From contig NC_089186.1 in assembly GCF_947507565.1 (NCBI RefSeq), positions 2,418,001-2,482,000 of the forward strand: a stretch of DNA of 64,000 nt. Direction: 5' to 3'. The translations under genes were made by a program, and so were the position numbers. The DNA is from Oscarella lobularis (Eukaryota > Porifera > Homoscleromorpha > Homosclerophorida > Oscarellidae). The notes under the pieces are model-generated. The model was not told the DNA's origin. It did no database searches and saw nothing but the letters and a program-made list of their open reading frames with translations. Each line of letters opens with the position of its first letter. Positions within the stretch are counted from its first letter, which is position 1. Shown in pieces: positions 49,001 to 60,124 of this stretch.

Positions 49001-52000
49001 ATGAGGAAGTGGCGTCGTTGGAGAATCTCTATGGAATCGTAGAGAATCAACTTGGGGAATACAACAACATGCATAAAGCGAAAATGAATTTAGTCATATT
49101 CAGGTAAAGATACCTCACCTAAGAGCGTTTTTTTCTATTTTTCTCCCCTTAGATATGTCCTTGAACATCTTGTTCGTATTTGTCGCGTTCTGAAGCAGTC
49201 CGGCGGCAACGCGCTTCTCGTCGGTGTCGGCGGATCCGGCCGGCAATCGTTGAGTCGTCTCGCCGCTCACATCGCCGATTTTCACGTTTTTCAGCCGGAG
49301 ATTACGAAGAGCTATGGCACCGTCGAGTGGAAGGAAGACGTTAAAACGACGCTTAAATCGGCGGGGAAGGACGGCAAAACGACCGTGTTTCTTCTCACTG
49401 ATACGCAAATTAAAAAGGAGTCGTTTCTCGAAGATGTCGATAATCTTTTGAATACGGGTGAAGTTCCCAATCTTTTTGCGGCTGATGAGCGACAGGAGAT
49501 TATTGAAGCGATGCGACCCATTGCTGCGGCTGAGGATAAGAATGCTGATTTTACGCCGCTTTCGCTCTTCAATTTCTTCATTAATCGGTGCAAGGAGAAC
49601 TTGCATATCGTTCTCGCGATGAGTCCCATAGGCGATGCTTTTCGTAATCGTTTGAGGCAGTTTCCGTCGCTCATTAATTGCTGTACGATCGACTGGTTTA
49701 TGGTGAGGAGAGAGCGCCGATTAGTAGAGAATATTTAGGTATATTTGGGGGGTTTTAGGCTTGGCCTGAAGACGCGCTCGTTCTCGTCGCAAATAAGTTC
49801 CTCGAATCGGTCGAAATGACGGAACACGAGCGAAAATCCGTCGTCAAATTATGCCAAGTCTTTCACCAATCCTCTCGCCAATTATCAGAACGGTAAGACG
49901 CGAAGTTTAATTGTCTTGATCTAATTAACGAGATACTTTATTTGAAACAATTAAATTTATATTCAAATATAAATTTCTTAGTCGTCTTGATTTAATTAAC
50001 AAATTAATTGAAATTTTTAGATTACTTAGTCGTCTTAATTTAATTAATGAAAATTATAATTGAATTAAAATTTTAAATATCTTAGTCGTTTGATTAATGT
50101 ATAAATTTCTTCGATTTCTTAGTCGTCTCCATCAAATTAAATTAATTAATTAAATTTTGAATTTTTTAGATTTCTTGATCAACTTGGTCGACACAACTAC
50201 GTCACGCCGACGTCATATCTCGAGCTCATATCGTCGTTTAAGCGTCTTCTCGGCGCTAAACAGGACACCGTAATTCGAATGAAACGTCGCTACGAAGTCG
50301 GTCTCGAGAAGCTCGCATCAGCGGCGAGCCAAGTGGCGGGCATGCAAAAGGAACTCGAAGACTTGCAGCCCCAGCTCAAAACAGCAGCAGAAGAAAACGA
50401 AAAAATGATGACAATCATCGCAAAAGAGAGCGTTGAAGTCGAAGAAAAGAGCAAAGTCGTGCGTCAAGACGAAGCAGTCGCGTCAGAAAAAGCAGCCGAA
50501 GCGAAAGCATTAAAGGAGGAATGCGAGAGCGATTTAGCGGAGGCAATACCGGCTCTCGAAGCGGCCCTAGCCGCGCTAAAAACCCTCAAACCCGCCGACA
50601 TAACAGTCGTAAAATCAATGAAAAATCCACCGGACGGCGTGAAACTCGTCATGGAAGCCGTCTGCGTAATGAAAGAGGTAAAACCGGACAAAGTCAACGA
50701 TCCGGCGGGCACGGGAAAAAAGATTCTCGACTATTGGGGCCCGTCGAAGCGCGTCCTAGGCGACATGAATTTCCTCGCATCCCTACGCGAATATGATAAG
50801 GATAACATTCCCGTGAGCGTCATAAAAAAAATTCGCGATGACTATATAACGAATCCGGATTTCGATCCGACGAAAGTTCGCAATGCTTCGTCGGCGGCCG
50901 AAGGTCTTTGTAGGTGGATTAAAGCGATGGAGATTTACGATCGAGTGGCGAAAGTTGTCGCACCGAAAAAAATTAAATTAAAAGAAGCCGAATCGTCGCT
51001 CGCTGAAACGATGAAAATTCTCAACGAAAAACGCGCCGAATTGAAAGAAGTCGAAGATCGACTCGCGAGTCTTCAAGATCAATTCAAGGAGATGACGGAG
51101 AAGAAAGAGAAACTCGAATTCCAGGTGGATCAATGCGCGAAAAAATTAGAACGCGCCGAGAAATTAATTGGCGGTTTGGGCGGCGAAAAAACGCGCTGGT
51201 CTGCGGCGGCGAAATCTCTCCAAGCGACGTACGATAACTTGACAGGCGACGTTCTAATCGCTTCGGGAGTCATCGCATATCTCGGCGCTTTTACGGCGGG
51301 TTTTCGTAACGAATGCGTACGCGAATGGGTCGCCGCTTGTAAGGCGGAAAAGATCCCTTGTTCCACTGACTTTAGTCTGAGTAAAGTTCTCGGCGAACCG
51401 ATTAAGATTCGCGCTTGGAATATTAACGGTTTGCCTACGGATGCGTTTTCTGTCGATAACGGGGTTATCGTTGCGAATGCGCGACGTTGGCCGCTTATGA
51501 TTGATCCCCAAGGGCAGGCGAATAAGTGGGTGAAGAATAACGAGAAGGATAATAATTTGCACGTAATTAAGTTGAGCGATTCGGACTACGTGCGAACGCT
51601 GGAGAACTGTATACAATTTGGGACGCCCGTGCTGTTGGAAAACGTCGGCGAGGAACTCGATCCGTCGCTCGAACCGCTGCTCTTGAAGCAAACATTCAAA
51701 CAAGGTAAGATGGTATATACGTTTGTATGTAATTTAGAGTAAAGGTACAGAGCCAGAATCACGGTAGTAAATAATAGGCTCAGAGACTAAATATGACTCT
51801 GAGCCTATTTTCTTGGGCAGTGATTTAGGCTCAGAGCTAGAGTATCGTTTCTATGTGTAAAGGCGTACAGTACAGCCAGAATCACGGTAGGCTCAGAACC
51901 TAAATCACGACTTTAGAGAAAAGGCTCTGAGTCTATTTTCTAAAGACACGTTCTTTATTTTTCGTTATACTAGGTGGAGTTATGTGTATCAAATTGGGGG

Positions 52001-55000
52001 ATAATGTCATCGAGTATTCGTCCGATTTTCGGCTCTATATCACGTCGAAGTTGCGTAACCCGCACTATTTGCCTGAACTATCGACGAAAGTTTCGCTTTT
52101 GAATTTCATGATTACGCCTGAGGGACTCGAAGATCAGCTCCTCGGCATCGTCGTCGCGAAAGAGCGACCCGAGCTCGAGGAGGAGCGCAACGCGCTCATC
52201 GTCCAATCAGCGGCAAATAAAAAACAGCTAAAAGAAATCGAGGATAAAATACTCGAGACACTTTCCTCATCCGAAGGCGACATCCTCGAAGACGAAACAG
52301 CAATACAGATATTGGATTCATCGAAAGCGCTCTCAAATGAAATTGAAAAAAAGCAGAAAATCGCTGACGAAACCGAGAAGAAAATCGAGCAATCGCGCGC
52401 CGGTTACACGCCCGTTGCGAAACACGGTTCCGTTCTCTTTTTCTCCATCACTGATTTGCCGAATATCGATCCCATGTATCAGTACTCGCTCACCTGGTTC
52501 ATCAATCTCTTTAAGAATTCCATAGCGGAGAGTAATAAGTCGCAGAAACTCGAACGACGTCTTCTCTATCTTATGGATCACTTCACTTATAATCTGTATA
52601 CGAATGTATGCAGGTCGTTGTTCGAGAAGGATAAATTGCTCTTTTCGTTTTTACTCTGCTCGAATTTACTCAAAGCGAAAAATCAACTGAATCAGGACGA
52701 ATTTTTATTTCTTCTCACCGGAGGCGTGGGACTCGAGAACAAGGTAAAAAATTGAATTTTTGAATATTTAATACATGGAGAATCTTTTTTCGTTTAGTTG
52801 GCGAATCCGGCGCCTTCCTGGCTCTCCGATAAATCGTGGGACGAAATCTGTCGCATGTGCGATCTTCCCGCATTCAAGAACTTCCGCTCGCACTTCGAGA
52901 AACAGACAGACGACTGGCGATTCGTCTACGACAGCAAGGAACCCCACACGGCTCCCTTTCCGTCGCCATGGGATCGCAAGTTGACCGACTTCCAAAAAAT
53001 GATCGTCGTCCGTTGTCTTCGTCCCGATAAGATAATCCCCATGGTTACGACGTTTGTGGAGCAGAAATTGGGTCGACAATTCGTCGAGCCACCGCCTTTT
53101 GATTTGGCGAAGAGCTACGCTGATTCGCACAGTTGCGCGCCGCTTATATTCGTTCTCTCGCCGGGCGCCGATCCCATGGCCGGTTTATTGAAATTTGCTG
53201 AGGATAAGGGCTTCGTAGGGGATAAATTCAACGCGATATCTCTCGGGCAAGGACAGGTGAGCATTCCTTTAGAATTAATCGTTTTTTATTATGTTCTTTT
53301 TTAGGGGCCTATTGCTGCGAGTTTGATTGAACGGGCTGTCGATGAAGGGACGTGGGTTGTCTTGCAGAATTGCCACTTGGCTGTCTCGTGGATGTCGGCG
53401 CTCGAGAAGACGTGCGAGGAGTTCGTACCCGATAAAGTTAATCCGAATTTTCGGCTCTGGTTAACGAGTTATCCGTCGCCTAAAGTAAATATTGATTATT
53501 TTTGGGGGTTGATTTATTTGGGGGAATTTTGTTTTTTTAGTTTCCCGTGACTGTTCTTCAAAATGGCGTCAAAATGACGAATGAACCGCCTACGGGATTG
53601 AGGCAGAATCTCCTTCAATCCTACCTAAGTGATCCCATTTCGACGCCCGAATTTTTCGCCGGTTGCCCGGGAAAAGAAACGGTGTTTAAATATTTGACTT
53701 TTTTCTCTAATATCATATTGATTTTTATAAAGATTTGGGAACGATTGCTTTTCGCTCTCTGCTTCTTCCACGCTCTCGTTCAAGAACGACGAAAATTCGG
53801 TCCTCTCGGATGGAACATCCCCTACGGCTTCAACGAATCCGATCTGCGAATAAGCGTCCGTCAACTCCAAGTAAAAATCAATAAAAATTGAAACGACAAT
53901 AATATTTATTTTTAAGATGTTTGTGAACGAATATGATGATGTCCCGTACGCCGCTCTCACCTACATGACGGGCCAGTGCAACTACGGCGGCCGAGTGACC
54001 GACGACTGGGACAGGTACATAAAGATTTTATACTTAGAATTGATTTCCTTACGTTTTTCACTAGACGTTGTCTTCTAAATATGTTATCCACTTCTTATAC
54101 GAGTGACGTAGTGACTGATCCCAAGTATAAGTTCTCCCAAAGTGGAGCCTACGTCGCTCCGCCGAAATTCGATCACGAAGGATACGTCGATTTTATAAAA
54201 GTATTGATTTTTCCAGTCTCCATGAATATTCGCGATTTTTTCGCTTCAGAATCTTCCGACAGTTCAAACCCCGGAAGCGTTTGGAATGCACGACAATGTG
54301 GATATCTCGAAGGAGCTTCAGGAAACGAAGGAGCTCTTCGACTCGGTTCTCTTGACGCAGACGCAGCAGAGTGGCGGCGGATCGGGGAAGAAAACCGAGG
54401 AGGCGTTGATGGAAATAACGACGGACATTCTCGGAAAAGTACGTCGAATTTTTGAGATAATTTTATTGGATTTAATTCGTTTTTAGTTGCCTGCTAATTT
54501 CGATTTGGAGGAGTCGTTGAAGAAGTATCCTGTTACGTATTCGGAGAGTATGAATACGGTGCTGGTTCAAGAAATGGAGCGATTTAATAAGTGAGAGCCC
54601 TTAGGGTCTTATAAATTCATCTAGAATTATTTCTCAGGCTCTCTGATGCCATTCGCTCGAGTCTCCGGTCGCTACAGAAAGCGATTAAGGGTCTCGTGGT
54701 TATGAATGCTCAATTGGAAGGCGTAGCGAGTAGTCTTCTCATTGGAAAGGTCTCCACTTCATTCCAGATGAAAAATCAATTAATTTTTCCATATAAAAGG
54801 TGCCTGATTTGTGGGCGAAAAAGTCGTATCCCAGTCTCAAGCCTCTCGGAAGCTACGTCAATGATTTGCTCGCGCGACTCGCCTTTCTGCAGGAGTGGTA
54901 CGACAAGGGAAAACCGCCCGTCTTCTGGATCTCAGGCTTTTATTTCACTCAGGTATAATGGGGTACCCACTTTAGGGGGGGAGTCTATATTTTTTTCCTT

Positions 55001-55590
55001 AGGCTTTTTTGACGGGAGCTATGCAGAATTACGCTCGACGCTACACCATTCCAATCGATAAGCTAGGCTTTGAATTCGAGGTACGCTAGCAGGAGAAAAA
55101 TTAAAAAATACTATTAATCTTTATTTTTTTTAGGTTCTAGATAAGGATGATTGTTCGAGTCCGCCTGATGACGGCGTCTACGTAAGAGGATTGTTTCTAG
55201 ACGGGTGTCGTTGGGATAGAAACAAGTAAGAGACACAATTTTTATATAAATAATTAATTAATTAAACAATGATTGTTTTTAGGGGTGTTTTGGCTGAATC
55301 TCACCCGAAAGTTCTTTATGACGCCATGCCTGTCATGTGGCTAAAACCGGGTAAGAATAATTATAATTTATGAATTTTTCGAGAATTTTTTTCTACTAGC
55401 TAAAAAGGTGGATATGAAAGATTTGCCCACGTATGAGTGTCCCGTATATAAGACGAGCGCTCGACGAGGAACGCTGTCGACAACGGGTCACTCGACGAAT
55501 TACGTTCTCGCTGTGAAATTGCTGACTGATAAGCCGGTAAAGCATTGGATTCTGAGAGGGGTTGCTCTGCTCTGTCAGCTGGACGATTGA
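40006..55590 (+). CDS. Axonemal dynein heavy chain, single-headed inner-arm type (DNAH3/7/12 group)
   Basis: Motor subunit of an inner dynein arm. My 46-exon model gives 3,978 aa, the size expected of DNAH7/DNAH12-type chains, with consistent phase at all 45 junctions. Exon 1 (40006-40026) encodes MEAETEQ and splices in frame to the DNAH-like LPPIKSPP segment. The tail is encoded by 40077-45189, the linker and AAA1-AAA4 by 45239-49892, the stalk and AAA5 by 50170-51704, and AAA6 with the C-terminal domain to 55590. The end reads [19 protein letters not shown], then GVALLCQL, as in DNAH3/7/12. Tail exons: 40077-40240, 40406-40713, 40767-40833, 40887-41670, 41723-41901, 41954-42089, 42141-42266, 42325-42410, 42464-42584, 42634-42807, 42855-43049, 43119-43700, 44094-44654, 45069-45189. 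Five introns start with GC (42585, 43050, 46545, 47818, 48662). Exact orthology within the group is uncertain. Confidence 0.95.
43701..44093 (+). repeat. Degenerate repeats in dynein intron 13
   Basis: A 393-nt intron built of diverged copies of a unit of about 60 nt containing CAGTTAATAGAGG(C)TCC, CCCCGAGGCACT and CTAGCTGTAC-like pieces. No coding potential. Among the longest introns of the gene. Confidence 0.6.
44655..45068 (+). repeat. Tandem repeats in dynein intron 14
   Basis: A 414-nt intron with about four tandem copies of a unit of 85-130 nt. The core is TACTATTTGAAAGTCTGGG, then CTCGTTAGAAATTAATTTTG and AACAGTAG, each followed by AAAGCCCACAA(G/T)CCCC and AATAAAAATCCCAGG. No ORF of note. 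Confidence 0.75.
45239..49892 (+). other. Dynein motor AAA1-AAA4 coding segment
   Basis: Exons: 45239-45368, 45427-45544, 45596-45766, 45813-46544, 46593-46670, 46730-46870, 46922-47359, 47469-47657, 47708-47817, 47866-48466, 48519-48661, 48714-48930, 48988-49103, 49153-49702, 49759-49892. Four P-loops are visible: AAA1 GPAGTGKT (45509-45532), the main ATPase, with Walker B region CFDEFNR in exon 45596-45766; AAA2 GEPFAGKT (46449-46472); AAA3 GPTGTGKS (47921-47944); AAA4 GVGGSGRQS (49223-49249), where Arg replaces Lys as is normal in dyneins. All four sites look intact, so the motor is expected to be active. Confidence 0.92.
49893..50169 (+). other. AT-rich dynein intron 30
   Basis: A 277-nt intron, very AT-rich, with repeats of CTTAGTCGTCTTGATTTAATTAA variants, but no gene, RNA or regulatory signal that I can support. 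Confidence 0.5.
50170..51704 (+). other. Dynein stalk, microtubule-binding domain and AAA5 coding exon
   Basis: A single 1,535-nt exon encodes the first coiled coil (from about 50279, repeated Glu/Lys/Ala heptads), the microtubule-binding tip (about 50640-50960, including the [20 protein letters not shown] stretch) and the second coiled coil (about 50970-51180). The start of AAA5 follows. This is the longest exon of the gene. Confidence 0.88.
51705..51973 (+). repeat. Short repeats in dynein intron 31
   Basis: The 269-nt intron has two copies of ACAGAGCCAGAATCACGGTA-like sequence and several AGGCTCAGAG(C/A)CTA blocks in both orientations (GGCTCAGAG and CTCTGAGCC), so it could fold into hairpins. 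Confidence 0.5.
51974..55590 (+). other. Dynein AAA5/6 and C-terminal domain exons
   Basis: Exons: 51974-52743, 52798-53256, 53305-53484, 53541-53681, 53733-53870, 53917-54014, 54065-54200, 54250-54438, 54487-54590, 54638-54749, 54800-54952, 55003-55080, 55134-55225, 55283-55350, 55400-55590. Landmarks are [20 protein letters not shown] (about 53743), [24 protein letters not shown] and the terminal dynein C-domain with YECPVYKTS. All junctions are GT-AG. Confidence 0.9.
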
Positions 55591-55697
55591 TCGCGATATT
55601 ATATACTGTACGTTTTTTAGGAATTGCATGATATGATTCACTGTCTGTTCACGTCATTTGAAATACCACGTGATCGCCGGGAACTTGGATCAAGCAC

Positions 55698-56164
55698 ATG
55701 TTGGAAGTTCGCTGTTCGTTTCTACGCGTTTATCGATCCTTTTCGCTGATTCCTCTCAACGCAATGGTCGACGAAGTGGCCCTGGGCGTCTGCTTCGAAA
55801 CGCAAACGCTTCGCGTTGACGTGGAGCTCAGAAAACGAGCAAGAAGCTCCGCTACGACGTTTTCGAGCGTCCGCGACCGTTTTCCTGACTCGATCTCTTC
55901 GCAGCTCTCTCTTCTAGGCAAAGAGGAACGACTAAAGGTGAGAAAACTGCAATCTACTGCGAAACGACGACAATCAGACGGTGAGAAATAAGAAAACGAA
56001 TATGGCGACCTCGCGCATCATTTTAGCAAATCGTAACGCGGTCTCTATAGGAAGAAAAGACAGTGAAGTCATCGGGAGCCGCGCTCGAGCTACAGTGGCA
56101 ATCAAGTGTCCTTTCACAGGATGAAAATCAAGATAGAACCGATATTTTGTGTTCGTTTGTTTGA
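55698..56164 (+). CDS. Hypothetical two-exon protein
   Basis: Possible small gene 107 bp after the dynein stop. Exon 1 is 55698-55937 and exon 2 is 56051-56164; the junction (AAG|GTGAGA ... CTATAG|GAA) is phase 0 and gives 117 aa. A second in-frame ATG at 55764 would give 95 aa. The product has no signal peptide or membrane segment. It is Ser/Arg/Glu-rich, with a predicted helix around QLSLLGKEERLKEEKTVK across the splice site, which is a modest argument that the splice is real. I recognise no family. It could instead be dynein 3' UTR or a chance ORF. Confidence 0.4.
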
Positions 56165-57489
56165 TGCATGCAGAGAGAGCGCGCGCATAACACGATTTAC
56201 GCATCTGTCTTCTCGCGACGCGCTAGGATCAGCTAGCAGGCGTATAGGTTAGGTAGGTTAGATAGGTTAGATTAGATAGGGCACCGGCGGGGCGGCACGC
56301 GTGCTGCCGTCGTCATGGAGACAAAGAGTAGAGTACAGGAATTTTATTTCAATAAAAGTCAAAAACGAACAGCCTTTCCCCTCTTCGATTTCGGGCAGTT
56401 TTTTGTAACGGGGTCTTGCCCAGGACCCCGGAGCAGTTTTTTTTGACTGGGTCGTGCTCAGGACCCCGGAGTAGCAGTTTAACGTCATGCTCAGGACGCT
56501 CTCCTAGAAAAAAAGAAAACGCGAAGCTGAAAAAAGGAAAGAAATCTAAAAGCATACCTGGCTCTTCCGCTTGCTACAGACGCGTGCCTGCTGCTGCCGT
56601 GCATAGAAATCAAGAGCAGTAGCAATAGACAAATTTGAGACACTACAGTACAGCCCTATCGTTACCTTCTGCTACTTTCCTTTGCCTCGTTGGTTGCCAC
56701 TCGTTCCGCGCAAGCGGCGCTCGCGGTTCAGGCGCACGGACCGTCATTCGTCGATACAAATAGCGTGTTAATGGTAGAGTTATTATTTTGCGCCAGAAAC
56801 GTTCCGTCCGCCTAAAACCACCGCTCCGCTAGCGCGCAACAAGCTACGGACTTGGCCTGACTCTAGAACTGAACAACTGCGGGGACTACACAAGAGCTTA
56901 CCTTCTGCTTTCTTTTTTTTGTCTTTTCTCTGGTCTTTTCTTTGTCTTTTTCTCTGGAATCGAGGGAAAGGAGGGCGCGAGCGTATTTGAGATCCGTTTT
57001 CATTCGATTTCTTGCGTCTTTCGCTCTACGAAGAGGAAAACACCGCGAGTCTTCGAAGAGGACCTTATATTCGAAGCCGCTGCAAACTCACCACGAGATC
57101 CGATCTCTACAACGTCGTTTGACCCAACGCGACGACGACGACGACGACGACGGGCGAAGAACGAAAGAGGAGATGGAATCAGAGATCTCTGATGGAATTG
57201 CACAAGAAGCACGTGCGGCGCGCGCTAGCTAGCGGTCTTACCTATCGTTGGTTGATGGGATTCTGGCTCAGCCTTTGGGTTATCCTCTCAGTGAAGAACA
57301 CCACAACGAAGGAAAAGAACGTCTTAGTATTTTGTTTTCGCTTCTGTCTGTTTCTACGCGTGTTGGTTTAAGAATATATGTCGAAATGTGTCCGGGGGAG
57401 GGGGAGATAAAGAGCAGCGGTATTCTTTAAAAATAATACTACAACGTGCACTGCTATTAAAGTCTCAGTGAATCAGTTACGGGAGAAAA

Positions 57490-57532
<43 letters not shown>

Positions 57533-57612
57533 AAAAAGGGTGTGTAGGAAGGGAGGGAGGGAGGGAGGGGTAAACAGGGGGACTTAAGTATAAGTATGTG
57601 ATGGCCAGCTTT
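56165..57612. other. Gene-poor, repeat-rich stretch
   Basis: No gene I can support in about 1.4 kb. Visible items: a GGTTAGGTAGGTTAGATAGG run (about 56248-56280); two copies of CAGGACCCCGGAG(C/T)AG near 56422 and 56460; GAC trinucleotides (57131-57151); a GA dinucleotide tract (about 57494-57528); and (GGGA)n (about 57552-57570). On the minus strand several good splice donors occur without an obvious coding frame (GTATGC at 56557, GTAACG at 56665, GTAAGC at 56901, GTAAGA at 57241), so an unrecognised non-coding or leader-rich transcript is possible. Weak plus-strand ORFs near 56942-57430 have repeat-driven composition. Confidence 0.55.
57494..57570. repeat. GA and GGGA microsatellites
   Basis: A run of about 18 GA dinucleotides followed 20 bp later by about five GGGA units. 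Simple-sequence tract just downstream of the ATF2/7 stop codon. Confidence 0.9.
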
Positions 57613-59809
57613 TTACTGTTTCTGCTGTTGTAAGACGAACTGCCCGGACTTCGTCAACTCAGCCAAACTCTGAATCGATATAGTAGAAAGAGACGCCGTG
57701 CCGGAAACGGCCGGCAATTGATTGGAATTATTAATTACAATGGACGACGATGACGTCGCCGGCTGAGCGAGATTGTTGGCGAGGAGAAAAAGAGTCGAAG
57801 ACGGGGCAGCATCTTAGGAAAAAAAAACAAATAAGGAAGGGAACCAAAGGGGTCCTAGGGATATGACTTGCGGTATAAATAAGAGAGGAAAGAGACGTTT
57901 TTCTATAGGAAAGGGGGTCCTATAAATAAGGGAGATTTCTTGCTCTAAGGTCCTAGGGATATGACTTGTCGTATAAATAGACGTTTCTCTAGGAAGGAGG
58001 TCCCAGGGATTTGACTATAAATAACGATGATTTCTTTCTCTAACTAAGAAGGGAGTCCTATATGAATCTTACTTGTGGTTGTCCCCGTTACGGGGGCTGG
58101 TCCTGCCACTGTATTCGTCTGCATTTGCATTCGAATTCGCTGCTGTTGCAACGTCACTGGACAGTCCTTGTGAGCGAGGAGAAGAGATTTCAGCTGAGCA
58201 ACTTCGTTTCTCAAAAACGAAATCTCTTGCTGCAAGAAAAAAAATTGATTAATTATCACAATAATTTTTTTTATTTTTTTGTTACTGTTAGTTGCTGATT
58301 TTGCACCATCACGTCCTGCGCCTTCTTCTCGAGTCCCGTAATCCACGTTTTTCGCTTTTCGCGACATCGCGTCGCCGCCGCGCGATTTCGCTCCAAAAAG
58401 CGTCGCCGCTTCTCGTCCGGATCCATGTCCTCGCTCCGAGTCCGACTCCTCTTCCTAGAAAAAAAAATTAAAAAATCCCTTTAAAAATTAATTAGAAACA
58501 CTCACTTTGATTTTTGTCCTTCCGGCGGCGCCGCCTCCCCTTGTGACGACGACGATGACGTCATAGTTGTAGCCGTCGCCATGGTAGCTGACGTCACAGC
58601 CACCGGGGCCCCAATTTTCGATCTCGCCATCGCTTGCTCGAGAAGACTCGGATTCTGCGAAACAATATTCTTCTTCAATTGCTAAAAGAAAATAAACAAA
58701 TAAATAAATAAGAATATATAAATATATACCTGTTTGACGTTAATCACGGCGCCGTTCTGCAATCCCAGTGACGTCGTGGTTGCCGTGGACGATTTGGATA
58801 GATGATTGGGCGGCGCCGTGGCAACGGGGATCGGAATGCTTGGATTTGCGAGCGTGCGCGATGGAGCCACGGGAATGTAGACTCTTTGACTGGCTCCGGA
58901 ATCCGATTGGGGTTGACTTGGCGGAGAGGACTCGTTCCCGGATCCTGCGCCTGTTGGGATGACGTCAGATGACGTTTCGAGAACGCTGAGAGTCGTCGTT
59001 CCCTCTTCGGGATCTTTGTCCGTTTGGAGGACGACTACATCCGGGTTTTTGTCTTTGACTGGGTTCGTTACGGGGAGAGGAGGGACGGGATGAACGGGAG
59101 TCGTTGCAGCGCCATTCGTCGAGGCTCTGAAAGCCTAGAAAATACGGGACATTAAAATTAATTAAATAATTCAATTAAGAAAAATCCCGACTTAATTAAA
59201 TATTAAAATACGGGATATTGAAAGCCAAAATTAATTAAATAATTTCCCGACTTAATTAAATTATTTTTGAATTTACCTGTTCGAAGGGATTCGGTTGTTT
59301 GACTTCGTCGCCTTTGAGCGCGTCGAAGAGCCCGTATCGATCGCCGTGTTCGAGAAATCGCGTCGGTGTTGGCGTCTGATCGACTCCTATATAGCGTACA
59401 GTAGCTCTAGGTCACTTCCACGTCGGATTCCCCAAAGGGGGGCCCACCTGCGAGAAATTGATCGCGACCGGGAAACTGAAGTCCGAATTTGATTTGGTGC
59501 TTGTTTTCGTGCACTTCCAAGTGATCGGCGTTGCTGAAACGCTGAAGGAAAGACATCATAGTCGACGTTTTCGCCGCAAGCGCGCAATTCGCGTGTAATG
59601 GGACGGAGTGGAGGGGAAATTACGTGGGGAGAAAAGAACGACGGGCGCGTTTCCCATAGCGGAAGTGCGAAGGGGTCGCGATGATGTCATACTCATCTCA
59701 TTCGGGGGAATCTCGACCAATAGCGTCACTTTTCGAACGCGAGGGGCCTGCCTCTTACCTGCGTACAGCCGGAGAACGAGCAGGCGAACGGTTTGTCTTC
59801 GTCGCTCAT
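57613..59809 (-). CDS. ATF2: ATF2/ATF7/CREB5-type bZIP transcription factor
   Basis: Stress-kinase-regulated activator that binds CRE sites (TGACGTCA) as a dimer. Exons on the minus strand: 59809-59759, 59541-59448, 59386-59277, 59134-58730, 58681-58506, 58454-58286, 58229-58073, 57812-57613; 453 aa, phases agree. The N-terminal C2H2 zinc finger (CSFSGC, then HLEVHENKH) is split by intron 1. The p38/JNK phospho-acceptor motif DQTPTPTRFLEHG (about 59347-59380) matches the Thr69/Thr71 region of human ATF2. A long Ser/Thr/Pro/Val-rich linker precedes the basic region FLERNRAAATRCREKRK and the leucine zipper, which continues FLRNEVAQLKSLLLAHKDC. The C-terminal tail is Gln-rich. ATF2, ATF7 and CREB5 cannot be told apart here; probably the single pre-duplication gene. 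Confidence 0.94.
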
Positions 59810-60124
59810 CGAGAAATCGCGGGGAAACGCGCGCGCAAGCAAAAGGCGACAAACTGTTGCAAAAAATTAGTTTTCTGCGATTCTGTCGAGCGATGTCGAT
59901 TGGCGGGGACGAAGCGCAGTCGTTGGTAACCAGTCGCGTGTCGAGAAAAGTCGGGGAAAACGATAGAGGTTCACGATCGATCGAACGGCTGTGCGAGGAA
60001 TGACGTCATTAGGAAAGTCCCCCGTAACTAAGACGTCATCGATGCGCGCGCGCCAGTCGAAAGTGTCGATTCGAACTCGCACCCCTTAGGAACCCGTTGA
60101 CTGTTTACACAAACTAAAGAGAAA
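59810..60124. promoter_or_regulatory. Divergent ATF2/7-FAIM promoter with CRE
   Basis: 315 bp between two divergent start codons. A perfect palindromic CRE, TGACGTCA, lies at 60001-60008, and a near-CRE GACGTCAT at 60032-60039. Since the minus-strand gene encodes a CRE-binding bZIP protein, autoregulation is possible. Established: ATF/CREB factors bind this motif. Inferred: use of the site here. GACGTC is common in the coding DNA of this genome, so chance is not excluded. Confidence 0.5.

Noticed and set aside
56248-56280. Telomere-like TTAGG/GGTTAG run
   Set aside because: Too short and irregular (GGTTAGGTAGGTTAGATAGG) to be telomeric; ordinary local slippage.
57120-57430. ORFs around the GAC repeat, one with a hydrophobic stretch (GFWLSLWVILSV)
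   Set aside because: Frames are opened by the trinucleotide repeat or begin right after a stop; no splice or family support.
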